A model generated the notes under the pieces. That model was given only the letters and a program-made list of their open reading frames with translations. It was not told the DNA's origin and ran no database searches. Below are positions 1 to 11,359 of a stretch of 64,000 nucleotides of DNA, piece by piece. The DNA comes from Aurifilum marmelostoma (taxonomy: Eukaryota > Ascomycota > Sordariomycetes > Diaporthales > Cryphonectriaceae). A program made the translations under genes and the position numbers. The DNA is taken from NCBI GenBank assembly GCA_027559495.1, contig JAMXSV010000007.1, positions 124,001 through 188,000 of the forward strand, written 5' to 3'. Numbering within the stretch: the stretch's first letter is position 1; the number at the start of each line of letters is the position of its first letter.

Positions 1-210
1 CGTGACGGTGACGGGTGTGTCCAGCTGGATGGTCTTGACGGACTCGGGCCCCTCGGTCAGGGACACGGTGTGCACCCGCTTGCTAATGATGTCCACAAAC
101 CGCAGGCTATTGGTGGCCTCCTCGTAGTACGGTCCCTCTCCTAGCTTGCAGTGTAGGTTGAGGTACGGCTCGTTGACGGTCCATTCCTGCTGCAAAGTTT
201 GCCCTGCCAT
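1..210 (-). CDS. SMP-30/regucalcin-like (gluconolactonase family) protein, N-terminal part
   Basis: The gene runs off the left edge; 70 codons are visible from the ATG at 210-208 and the frame is open to base 1. The start reads MAGQTLQQEW, followed by the family hallmark LGEGPYYEEATNSLRFVDI. In SMP-30/regucalcin proteins the Glu of GEGP (residue 25 here) is a metal ligand of the six-bladed propeller. Known members hydrolyse sugar lactones or other small esters with a divalent metal; the substrate here cannot be told from 70 residues. No secretion signal is visible, so the protein is probably cytosolic. It is transcribed away from the long gene-free stretch to its right. The family call is fairly secure; the specific function is not. 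Confidence 0.8.
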   Translation of the reverse strand, partial: MAGQTLQQEWTVNEPYLNLHCKLGEGPYYEEATNSLRFVDIISKRVHTVSLTEGPESVKTIQLDTPVTVT

Positions 211-3200
211 CTTGTGTGTGTCTCCGTTCGGCCGTATTGTGACGTGTGACGGGACCGACTAACCAACTGACCGTGCTGCGGTCCTTCTCTTCCTTTGACT
301 TCGTAATCAGTCAGGGGATGACGCCTGCCGTGGTTGTATTCACTTAGATGCCCTTGCTGCTGCTTCTGATACTGCTGCCTCTCTTGGTGAAAGGGACCAC
401 GGCAGATGTCAGTCTGATGCAGTGTCACGGATGACCCGCTCTCAGTTGAGGCCCGAACGAGAGTGCTCGATGCGGCTGCGGTGAAATGATCGAGCGACTC
501 GGTTCGGTATCCGATCCGTGTGGTCTTGCTCAACACTGGAAGTGACACCTGAATGTGTGACAGCTCAGCTCAGCTGCAGCACTGACGACAGAGGTGTAGA
601 GAGAAAGAGTACGGGGAAGCGAGGGCCAAACACCTCGCAAGCTGGTGAGTCAGAGTTCAAGACCAGAGCTTGGCGGCCAAGATCACTGTGTGCTGGAGAG
701 GACGTGACCAAAGGAGGTTGATATACCGCCTTGGGTGCCTGTGGGGGGTCTTAATGCCTTGGTGTCGAAGCGCGTGATGATGCAAAGCTTCCACGCTGGC
801 GTTTAGGCGATTTCGTGAAGCAAATCGGCCGCGGGAAAAGCGGGCCTGGGTCCCGTAAATATCCCTCTGTTCACGGAGCTCCGGGTCCTCAGCAACAAGC
901 GGGCTCAGAACATCATGTGTGCTTTCTCCTGTTGAGGAGAGTGCTATGGATAAATGGGCCCTGCATCGACCCGGTAGGGAAGCTTGAGCGCCGACACCTC
1001 CGATTTTTTGGGTTTCCTGATTGAGAATGCGTGATGCCTTCACAACAGCCTCCCCTTGTCCGCCCCTCATCACCTGAGCGTTTAGGACCAATCTCTTGCC
1101 AATGGAACTCTGACCCATGCAGCTCATCTTAAGCCGCCTGAGCTAGAAGATGCCGAGATTTCTTCTTGTTGGCGTCACGGGCCAAGGAAAATGAAGATCG
1201 CCTTTGATGATTTCAGGCCCTACTTTCCGAACAACCAGCCTTTCCCAACCCCCGGTCGTCCGTGTTTTTATTTTTGTTTTTTTGGTGGCAACCTTCCACT
1301 GCATCGGAGACATTTTTCGAGATAGCGATGTATCATTGTTGGTTTCAATGAAGCTGGTTGGTTGACAAGCCCTGCCGCGTGCGACCTGCTCGTCACCCCC
1401 TTGTGACACAAGCCTGCAGCGACGTAAAATGCAAAGCGGGACACCTTCCACCATTCAAAATCGAGAAGAGGTTCAGGGGCTGGATAAGTAAGTCTCAGGT
1501 CGTAGCAACCGCCATTCCATGCATGGCCCTTGCGCGTTAATCAGAGAGATGGCTGAGGCGTTGTCGGAATCTTCTACTGTCTTAAGGCAGGGAGAGGGAC
1601 ATTCCAGAAGTGTTTCGACGCATGTTGCCCGGGGATGTCAGGTCCTGGATCGAAAATTACGGCGGCCTAGGTCAAATCCTCGGTGCCTTCATATCAATCC
1701 TAGTAAATGAGGCAAGAGAAATCCCCCCCCCGTGCCCCCCCTGGTACGCCGTCACATTGTGTGGTTGTTTTGCCTGTCTTGGAAGGACTCGGCGCACGTT
1801 TCTGCACGGGGTATGAGCGTATAAATTGTGTGCTGAAGAATTCGGCGTCATGTCTCATTGTTGCTTCTTCGACAACGCCTCGGATATCGCCGCGGCTCAG
1901 AACTCAAGGTATCATGTACCGGACTCAAAAGGCTCGCAGACTGTAGCGTCCCATCTTTCTCGCATGTTAGTCTGCCCTGTTCGGTCAGTAGTAGATATCC
2001 TAGGCGGCCCACCGGTCGAGTGTCGAGTCTCGACGCCAATCTCCTGCATGGCGACACTAGCCGGAGGATTTCATTCTACAGCACAGTGAGTCCCCGCCAT
2101 TGTCTGGCTTGGCCGCGGGCCCAAGCGAGGCGGAACGCGGTGTCACCAAGGCGGGACCTTACAGCAGGTCCCGAGTTTGTTCAGGTTTCAAAAGTGAGGG
2201 GGTTGGCACGTCCTCACGCTCAGGCACGGTGGTTCTAGACGACCGTACGGGACGATTCATCTATATTTCGTTAAGCGACATGCATCACATCCTGGCCTGG
2301 TTGGTGAGTAAAAATTTCGTGTGTTCGTGTAACAGATCATAACTGACCGGTGAGCCCTGGCATTAGTCAGGCCAATATAGCCAGGCACACGGTTCGCTCG
2401 CTGGGCAGTGAAGAACGGATCCCATCATCTCGTTCCCGTAGCCCCAATCCTCCGTGCCATGCGCCAACCTTGCATTGCGTGCTGCTGCAAGCAATACCTG
2501 CAACTCAATCGTTCACACCCACTGCTATTACGGTACTCGTTCCCTCTTACCTTGAAACGACCACCACTTATAGCTCACCCCGGCACCGCCAGCTCGTTAG
2601 TCACGGGAGGAGGGGGAGGAGTGCCCGGCAGGGGAAAGTGAGGAGGAGCGGCCAAGGAACATGGAAGCTCCTTGTGCGGTCAGGGAATACGACGTACCTG
2701 TAGCTTCACTATAGTATAGAAGTCGCTAGTAGATTGTGAGCCAAGCCCAGTATCGTTGCCAAAAATGTGCCTACGCCGTACACAGTAGTATGGAATGGTC
2801 CGGGTGTGCCCGAATTGCTAGATCTGCTGCTGATCAAGGGCAATCCTGACACTCGACCAGCCTACCAAGTATAGTAGATCAAAGAGGCTGGCCGCGCACC
2901 CGAGGACGGCCCGCGTTGAGTCTTTCGAGGTGCTGGCGCATGTATGTACCAGACAAGCGGCGACTTGTTGCGGCCGTTCAAGGCCGCCATCCGTATGCCC
3001 CAAGTGTTCATGCCAGTAGCCGTCCGTTGAAGAAAGAAGTTAGATCCTTGAGCTTGAATTGCAGGTACGGATCGTTGGCGTCCTGCAGGGTTGATGAAGC
3101 AAGAACAGCACCGAGAACAGCACCACGGTTGATTGAATGAGAATCGTACGTCGATCCCCGTTGCCTGTCTGCTGGCTCGAAATTTGAGACTCGAGGTCGC

Positions 3201-6200
3201 ATTTTTTGAGTTTTCGCAATCTTACATAGTACACTGAATGCGGATCCCTCTGGCGCCGCCGACTCTGTTGACGCAATTTCCGCGAGGCACACCATCGCGT
3301 AGCCGACATGACCTATGAGTGGAGAATTCTTTTGTTTAAGCTCCCCGGCCACGCGACTCCCTGGTCACTTGGTCATCTCAGATCATATCAGTCCCAGCTA
3401 TTTCCTGTGTCACGAAATGAGGCAACTGTCCTGTACCTGCTCGGCACAAGATGCCCTTGTTCAGTCCAGGGGAAAGGGTGTGGTGTGTGTGTGTGTGTGT
3501 GTATGCGCGTCAGTATCTATCCGTCCGCTGCAAGGCGGTCCGCGGAGCCCTCCGAACGCCAGCATGTACGTCGGCGAGCGTGAGTATGCCACGAGGTGGT
3601 GTCCTGGGCCGCGCATTGGGCCGCAGGTGGTCAACAGAATCGTGGTCGGCCCTTGCATGAGCCCAGGCATGCTTCCCAACTGCCAGACATGCATCCCGGA
3701 GTCTCGGCAACGGTATTAGCCGACATGAAACATGACATTGGCTAGTGATGGGTTGGTTTGTTCAGTGGGTCACATCTTCTGCAGGTCATTGACCCCCCCC
3801 CCGATGCCCATGACCTTGACGAGCAAGGCGCGGATGGCGGACCCAGCATCCGTATTCTTCTGTTCTTCTGAGCCGTGCCCATACTGTGGTCCGTGGGACC
3901 TTGGAAGCTCATGAGCGTTTATAGCGGCACTACTACCGTGCTCCAATTCCAAAGGGACCCAATCTTCTTCTTTTCTTTTCCCCCTCCTTTTTCCTTCGTC
4001 TTGTTCTTCTCCTTCTTCTTCTCATCAGCGAACACGGGTGGGAGGACCAGGGTGGCCTTGACCCAGAGAAAAAAAGGGGCCGTCGCATGACAACATCGCC
4101 GGGGTTTGGGAAGCTCCTTGCCTGTGTGCCGGTTCCAAGCCACCGGGATGGGTGAGAGCTGGGTTTGCATATGGTCTGCAGCCCCCTCCATTGATCCACT
4201 CACCACGCTGGGCTGCAAAAGCCGGCAGATCAGAGATTTAAACTTCTTCAGTCCAAATGCCAACAACCCAATGCAGTTGCACATGCTTGCGTACACACCG
4301 GCAGACGCTCCAGGTTGCGACGTGGCAACCATCTCCACGTGCTCGTGCCGCGAATTGGTTCTCTTTTGGTAAGAGGCGCCTGTGGGATCGTCAGCTGCCA
4401 GAGACTCTTTTGCTTTTTTACTTTTCCCTCCCCCCCCTCTTCTCGTACGATGACGTGGCCTCGTGTCGAGATCCTTCATCGAACCAGTAGCCACCGGTGA
4501 GCCAAGGCCTGAGTGACCAACTGCGGACCTCGTCGGGGTTCGTGACAGTACACGTCAGGAAGATCTCATAGGATGATATGCTGGCAGCTTGTTCAGACCT
4601 GAGGGCTGTGCAAAATGACGGCAACTGGCTGGTACCAGCCAGGTTCATATCAGAAACGACATGTGACCTGTCGTCCCGCCGGGGTGGGCGGTGAGATTAA
4701 TTGGGAGGATGTCGGATTATGCGAAGATAAGGAAGGGGAAAACACAAGGAGGCAAAGACATAGCTGAACGACCAGAAACCATTTCTAGCCAAGAGATTGA
4801 GCTCATCTCAAGTTCCCCGAAGATGGCAACATCGCACGGATGGAGCCTGCCAGCATAGTACCACAGTACTGAGAAGGTGCCAAGCGTATTTTCTCAAAGC
4901 TCAGTACCGAAGACCTGCTGCAGAATAGGCATAGTACTTGCCAGGTAGAAGGAGCACATGGTTTAGCTTGCCCTAGCACGGTGGCAGGGTGGGTAGCCTG
5001 GGTAGCTACCACAGTACGTAGTCGGAAGGTGGGCAGCCAATTGGAAGACGGGAGGAAGGCACTACTGTTCCCAAGCACTAATGCGGGACTGTACATAGTA
5101 TAGCTGGTGGATTATCTAAGTCAGGATTCCGACGTACAGCAGGAGAGCTCGGGGTTGGGTCTTGCTTGGGCAGGGGCACCCACCCATCAACAACGAACCT
5201 CCCCATCCAGCGCCAGCCAGTCCCTGGGGGACGACACAACCCCTCCTCACATGATTGTGGACAGCTTCACAATTTAATGCAAGGAACAACTATGCAAACA
5301 ACCACCAACGAGTGGGATACGACCTGGTTGCCCTCATCCCAGCAGCTCATCTCACAAACGTCCTGCATTCTTCTCCTCTGTCTTTGTTTGAGCCCCGGAC
5401 CCAACGTCTTGCATCTCAGCAGGCCACACACACACGACCACGCCGACACCTGACCCCTTTCGATGGCTACTTGCTGATGCAGTCTGCTGCTGAATCTTCG
5501 CACAATTGCTGTTCCACGGCGTGACCACCTCACGATGTACCAGCACCAGCAGCGGGGCCACTCTCTACGGTACGCCCTCACCGCAATCGGCGTGGATGGC
5601 CCTTGTGGAGTCCTCCCACAACCCACCCCCAAAACAGAGTCTCACTGGGGGGCTTTCGCCGACGTCGTCGTGCAGGAGCTTGACAGGATGGGTAACCCAG
5701 GTGGCAGGCGGTGGCAGGGTACCGTAAGTGCAAGGGTGGTGGTGGTCACTCATCATCCTTCCTCTCCCCCCTTCCTCTCTCGCGCATGGCGTCCGTTCCG
5801 TCGCAAGAACCCCACCTTCAATACTACTACAGGCATCAGCGCCATGAATCTAGTGGGTACCGCTACAGCCGAAAGATGGATGGATCTGGTTCTTGGGCGT
5901 TCGATGTTCATCAGCATTGGGGGTCAGGGCATTTTTACCTTTCGAGCTCCACTCTTTTGCAGGGCAACGTCTCCAGCCTCACCTCACACCGCACATGTCC
6001 ATGCATTTGGCAACCACAATCACCACCACCACGGGCACCACCGCCTCTTGGCTCGCCTTATGTATCATCTAGCTCCTGTGCTAGTTTCTGCCTCTTGTCT
6101 GCTCCTGCGTTGACGTGTCGGTTTGCCGCGTCGAAGCGCCCTCGGGCGCACCGTTCGCCTGCAGGAGATAATGCTCACCGTCTCTCTTGGTCTCCTCCCC

Positions 6201-6447
6201 AACCCCCCCTCCACTTGCACTATTCACGTCAGCTATGTCTCCGTCATAGCCAGAAAACAGTCAGTGTCATGGTATCTGACCACGAATGTGGCGCTGTCAC
6301 CGCTCTAAGGGGGGTCACAGGATCTCACAAGTACCGGTACGCGGACTCAACACGCTACCACCACCACGGGCCACTTCCACGCTTGGACTCTGATACTTGG
6401 TGCATTCGTTGCGCCATCCAACCCAGCTTTTTTTTCTTTCTCAAGGA

Positions 6448-6471
6448 GGGGAGGGGAGGGGGACGGGGGGG
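6448..6471 (+). other. G-quadruplex-type motif with three tandem AGGGG boxes
   Basis: Four G runs of 4, 4, 5 and 7 bases are separated by loops of 1, 1 and 2 bases, which fits a very compact intramolecular quadruplex pattern. The same bases contain three consecutive AGGGG pentamers, the core of the fungal stress-response element. It lies about 3 kb upstream of the bZIP start codon in an otherwise gene-free stretch. The pattern is seen directly; any function is inference. Confidence 0.6.
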
Positions 6472-8904
6472 AGGACCATGCATCTTGGCATCAAGACCCT
6501 GTCTGTCTCTGCTATCCCGGACCCCCGGCCAGGTTCTCAGTTTCCACGCCCCAGGTTGTACTGTGGTGAGAAGAGAGGGTCACAGACCTAATCTCCTTGA
6601 TCCTTTACTAGTTCAGGATGGTTGCGCACAGCACGTCTCTTACTCGCACGCGGGTCTCGCCCTTGTCGCCCTCGAGTCACTGGCTGTCCTCAGCAGGGTA
6701 ATCATGATGCCTGCAGAGACAGTGAGGCCAAAAGGGAGTGGAGGGGTGTGGGATGGGAAAGGGCCACTTGTATATTCTCGCACGTCCGACCTCCACACCA
6801 CTTCTGCTTTCCCCATTCTTCTGCACCTGTACCGTCATATCCTCCTGCACTCCCGAGACAGGAGACCTTACGCTCCCTCTATTGGTTTGCGTGGCGTACC
6901 GCACCGCGATGCGCCAAGCTGAGGTCTGCTAGATCTCGTGTTGCATTCAAGTTGGGCTACTGTCATCATCACCCATCACCCATTTGCCAGTTAGCTTGGT
7001 CAGGCTATGTGTTCGGCTCATGCAGGTACCAAAGACGAGATGCTATCAAACATTGCGCCTCGTCTCGAACCATCGCGGCCGGCTACCACAAGATTGGGTC
7101 GAGATACTCGTCTCTACTTACCCAACAGCGCCTATAGCCCAAACATATTTTATGTACTATGGTACTAGACGGGCTGCCACGTTCCCCTTGCTTCAGCCCC
7201 CGGGACTTGAGTTACCACCATGTGAAATTGCAATCATTACTCTTGCGTAGGCGGATGCCTGCCGTGGATCTTCAAATCACTCGAGTACAACCACCCCTTC
7301 ACACCCCCCCCCCTCTCTGGATCTGATTTCCTACACGTCGCTTAATCGTTTACCATATGCTTGTCATCTTGGCAAGGGTCAGAAGGATGCTTTGGTCAAC
7401 AGCTTGGGGGTGCAACTTGGGTGTTCCAATGCCTTGTTGCCGGTCAATCTGCTACCTGTCAGGCTCCGCTTTGACATCTGGAAGCCGATGGGTTGCTGGG
7501 GAAGCACAAGCCGGGGTACGCAATACACACGTCCTGCACACCCCCCCCCTCCAAGGAATCCTATTCCCGTTTTCATGTCAGCGGATTGGGTGCGAGGTGC
7601 CATGTAGTAGGTACAGGTACCTTGACGACATCCCAGCCCCAGAAAGACCCCAGCAGATCACAACACTGGGGTCTTCTTTTCCTGACGGCTACCGGCTCCT
7701 ATGTACTTTTGACTATCACCTCGTGTACAACCCACAGCCAAGCCAGCCGGCCAGCCGACTGTAAGTGGCTCTCATCGAGGCCTTTTGGAAATCCGCCAGA
7801 AGCCTTCGGATCAGTGATCTGATCTAGACGGACCAGTGAAGACTATCATAATGTCAAGCAGAGGGCTGCTATCGGGTCAGCAGGATGAACCAGAGACTTC
7901 CGGCACATCACTCAGCGTTAGCTTCCACCAGTCTTCCAACCATCGCAGCATCCGCTCATGGGATCCACCTTGGCAAGGCATGGTCGTCCACCCTTGGGTC
8001 TGAACCATAACCATGTACCCCGGCTCCCAGAGAGACCCAAAAACTCTCGGGTCTAGGAGCTCCACCGTACTATGGGATGCTCCATCACCTGCAAGCCAGT
8101 GCCATAGCGTGCCGGGACCAAGAGCATACAGAAGGCACGAGTACCCACGGAGATATTTTAGGCCCATTTTCCTTTTCTTGTTGGCAGCTTTCTCCATATG
8201 AAAGACAGAAGAGAGGAAGAACAAGAGAGAGAGGACAAGCCGTCTGACCTTTTCGGCTTCAGAAGTGGAGATAGGTTCAAGTGTCGCTCACGCAGACTGG
8301 ATCGCCGACGTATCGGACAACACAGAGAGAGAGACGACATGCGACTCCATTCCTTCGAGGGAGATCTAGGCTGTCCATAAATCCAGTAAGTCTCTTGAGC
8401 CATACAGCTTGCTTTATTCAATGTCTCTCGCCTGGCTGGCCCCACGACGATGCGTCATTCTTTTCATATGTCTCTTCTCCCTGAGGAATACACAGTACAC
8501 GCCCATGTCCCTTCCCCCTCTCTCCCCACTTCTTATCAACCCAGTATGCTTTAGAGGACATCTCACACCACTGAGAGTGCGAGAAACACTTGGCTCAGGG
8601 CCGCCCATCCACGCTCCGACCCTATCTAGTGCAGAAGGGGTTGATTGAGGTGGCCATTCAGTGCTTCAAGCTTGTCATAAAGAACGTGACTGGTCCACGC
8701 CATGCACTTAACCATGCCAGTCGCCCTCACTGGTGCTCCTCCCAGATCTTCATTGCACGCCCTTATTGCGTTCGTCAGCCCTTTTTAACCTCTGCTAAAC
8801 TCATTTCGCCTCATCTACAGATCGTGGTCCCTTATATCTAAAGCAAGCTACCAACGACCAAGTGCCGCTACCCACCAAGCAACGGGCATTTCCGATCGAA
8901 TATC

Positions 8905-8971
8905 CTCTCTCGCTCTCTCCATCTCTCTCTCTCTCGCTCTCTCTATCACACACACACACACACACACACAG
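8905..8971. repeat. CT-rich tract running into a CA dinucleotide repeat
   Basis: An imperfect CT/CTCG tract (8905-8946) is followed by about 12 perfect CA units (8947-8970). It ends about 530 bases before the bZIP start codon and probably lies in its promoter or 5' leader. CT-rich tracts are frequent in fungal promoters. Confidence 0.85.
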
Positions 8972-9499
8972 CACCAGCGTATGCAAGACCGGGGTGGTAG
9001 CTGCCACCATATCCCGGAATAGACTGCTCTCTACTTGGTACGGCAACAGACAAGCTTCACTGGGGCTTGTTTTTCTGAGGACCCTGCAACGTTCGCGAAA
9101 CGTCTTGAGTCCGCCGATATCCAGCAGTGACTACGTCCTGGTCGAACAAAACTGCCTTCCGTATGACCGGTGAAACGGCGGTCGACCCTGTAATTCAAAA
9201 TTCAACTACAGCCACGCATCACAAGACGGTTCTTACGTACTTCTTTCGCCCTGGCTGTCCAATCTCTGCCCTGGTGTCCTCCAAACCCTTCGAGGGGCCG
9301 GCTTGACGGAGACAACCAGGAAATCTCAGCCGGGATACACGGAGCAGCAAGTGAGGCGAGCCGAGCTGATTTACCGCGCTTTTGGGGCAATCCAGCTGGC
9401 GTTGGCTACAAGCCCGAGTCCCGCCTGTCATTGAAGGAGGAGCGCGGTGGTCAATGTCCGGCCTCACCGGGTACTCAACGCGAAGGCGAAAAGGTCTCG

Positions 9500-11359
9500 A
9501 TGTCGCATAGGGGTCCTACCTCTCGCCCGCCTTCTCGTTCCAGCTCCTATGCGCAGTCGACAGGTGCTCATGCCTCGCCCCCTTCCACGCTGCCGAGACA
9601 ACGCTCTCATAATGACGCCGGAGCTGACCCTTCCCGAGATCCCGGAGGCCGGTCGCATGTCCCCCCCGCCCACGAGCCGCTGCAGCGACAGGCTACTCCT
9701 AGGACGATTGGAGTGCACGCGATCCTGAATCCATCCGACTCGAGAGAGCAGCATGCTGGGCCTTCACACTCTGCCCAGCGACCCCTCGAGGGCGGTAGCT
9801 CGCCGTCCAGCACAGGAACGCGGCAATATGGTGTTTCCGGGTCGCCGTACCAGGCTTATGGACCTGGCCCTATCTATGGCGTGCCCCCAGGAGAAGGAGG
9901 AGGATCATTTGCTTCTGCTACTACTCCAGCTACTTCAGTTCCGCCTTTTGTGCAGCAAGGATCGCCAACTCCCGTCCGACCAACCCACCCAGCGCTGGGT
10001 GCTGCCAGGAGGATCCTGACACCCAGGTCTCCCAGGCCACCCAGCTTTAGTCGCTCTGCAACGCCGTCAAGCTACGCCGACCCCCAGCCGCCACTTGGAA
10101 TCCCACCTCCACCTACACTTGGTAGACCTGGCGCGCCCCAAGATGTTTCCTCGTACCCGGGACCCCCTTCAACTGTGTCTCAGCAATCTCCGCGAACCAA
10201 TCCACTCGGGTCTATACCGCCTATGACGGCGACAACTCGCTCTGTCTCGCAGCCGGCTTATTCTAGCGCGCCCGCTTTCCAATTTCCCCCGACTACTTCA
10301 CAAAGTGGACTAGCTGTTGGACGAAGCCCACAAGGCATTCCGGCGTATCCCCAGGGGCAGTATGGCCTCCCTCAGAGCAGGACCCCGGGTTATTCACCAC
10401 CAGGTGGTCCCGCTGGAGAGCCGACTCTTTCAACCGCTCTATTTAGTGCCCTGCATACTGGGGGAGCTGGTGTACGAGGCTCCGAGGTACAGCCTCACCT
10501 TACGCTTCAGACGAATACCGGCGAGCACATCACGGTGCCATTAGACGTTCACCAGGGATCACGACAAGCTGATGAGAAGCGACATCGCAATGCGGGCGCT
10601 TCTGCAAGATTCCGAGCACGGAAGAAAGAGCGGGACAAGGACATGAGGGAGACCTTGCAACGACTGGAAGCCGAGAACAGGGAAGTGAGCAGGCTTGCCC
10701 AGGAGCTGCAGGCTGAGTGTGATTTCTACCGCAGCGAGAGGGACAGACTGCGAGAGCTCGTCTTGAGAACGCCGGAGATCAGGGAGCATGCAGAGCGCGG
10801 GCCTCCAAGTCCTCGCTCTACGCATGTTGCACCCAGCCCTGCAAGAGCTGCAGAGGCCTCCTTTGCAAGCTCATTCGTTGTCGGTTCCAAGCCTCCGGCC
10901 GCTTCTCCATCTCCCATGTTGCAGCAGCAGCAGCAGCAGCAGCAGCACCCGGCCCCTTATTCGGGAGGCGAGCAGGAAAGGCCAACGCGACGGCGACGGA
11001 CAGACCCTCCTGCCGCTGATTTTAGCTCTGATTTTGGATCTGTTCCGTATCCCATCCGACCAGCCCAGCAGCCGACAAGCACTCTGCCTCCCATTGTCAC
11101 CCAGGGGCTCACCACACCTATTTCTTCTGCTCCTCCAAGCGCAAGACTCCCTCCACTACGCTTCGACCAGCGCGCCGGTTCTCCGACCGCAGCTCAGACG
11201 ACTCCGACTCCAGGAGGCTTTGACCCGCGGCCCGGGCAGCCTCCTCAGCAGACCCAGTTCCCTCCATATAGCAGACTGCCACACGAGACAGGTTGGGCGA
11301 CTGGGCCTAGGGACCAACAAGACGACCAGCGCCAATCTCCTGGGCATCCAGGGCCCTGA
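9500..11359 (+). CDS. bZIP transcription factor
   Basis: Single-exon gene of 619 codons. The frame is open further upstream, but the first in-frame ATG is at 9500 (MSHRGPTSRPPSRSSSYAQ). Residues 1-350 are disordered, rich in Ser, Pro, Gln and Gly. The bZIP domain lies at about residues 355-420: a basic region with KRHRNAGASARFRARKKER (the N-x7-R DNA-contact pattern), then a coiled coil with LQRLEAENREVSRLAQEL. The tail is Pro/Gln-rich with a run of eight Gln at about 10922-10945. The ASARFR basic region resembles fungal bZIPs of the Cys-3/Met4 type in general style, but I cannot name an orthologue. Expected to be a nuclear DNA-binding regulator. It stands alone, with 9.3 kb of gene-free DNA upstream and 2.4 kb downstream, so its leader may be long and regulated. 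Confidence 0.88.
   Translation: MSHRGPTSRPPSRSSSYAQSTGAHASPPSTLPRQRSHNDAGADPSRDPGGRSHVPPAHEPLQRQATPRTIGVHAILNPSDSREQHAGPSHSAQRPLEGGSSPSSTGTRQYGVSGSPYQAYGPGPIYGVPPGEGGGSFASATTPATSVPPFVQQGSPTPVRPTHPALGAARRILTPRSPRPPSFSRSATPSSYADPQPPLGIPPPPTLGRPGAPQDVSSYPGPPSTVSQQSPRTNPLGSIPPMTATTRSVSQPAYSSAPAFQFPPTTSQSGLAVGRSPQGIPAYPQGQYGLPQSRTPGYSPPGGPAGEPTLSTALFSALHTGGAGVRGSEVQPHLTLQTNTGEHITVPLDVHQGSRQADEKRHRNAGASARFRARKKERDKDMRETLQRLEAENREVSRLAQELQAECDFYRSERDRLRELVLRTPEIREHAERGPPSPRSTHVAPSPARAAEASFASSFVVGSKPPAASPSPMLQQQQQQQQHPAPYSGGEQERPTRRRRTDPPAADFSSDFGSVPYPIRPAQQPTSTLPPIVTQGLTTPISSAPPSARLPPLRFDQRAGSPTAAQTTPTPGGFDPRPGQPPQQTQFPPYSRLPHETGWATGPRDQQDDQRQSPGHPGP

Larger units (their letters stand above)
211..9499. 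other. 9.3 kb stretch without a convincing gene
   Basis: Both strands were checked for protein-like reading frames. The open frames here (the longest about 400 codons, 5711-6922 plus) are rich in His, Ser, Pro and Arg, have no recognisable domain, and look like chance frames in a C/T-rich strand. Features seen: several C homopolymers (near 1725, 3790, 4430, 7305 and 7545), a TG run near 3480-3500, a G-rich quadruplex-type motif at 6448-6471, and a CT/CA tract at 8905-8971. It lies between a minus-strand SMP-30 gene and a plus-strand bZIP gene, so it is their joint upstream region. Large regulatory regions and long leaders are common ahead of fungal transcription-factor genes; that this is one is inference. 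Confidence 0.6.

Noticed and set aside
5711..6922. 403-codon open frame on the plus strand
   Set aside because: His/Ser/Pro-rich, no domain, no splice structure, and overlapping open frames of similar kind; it fits chance in a C/T-rich strand.
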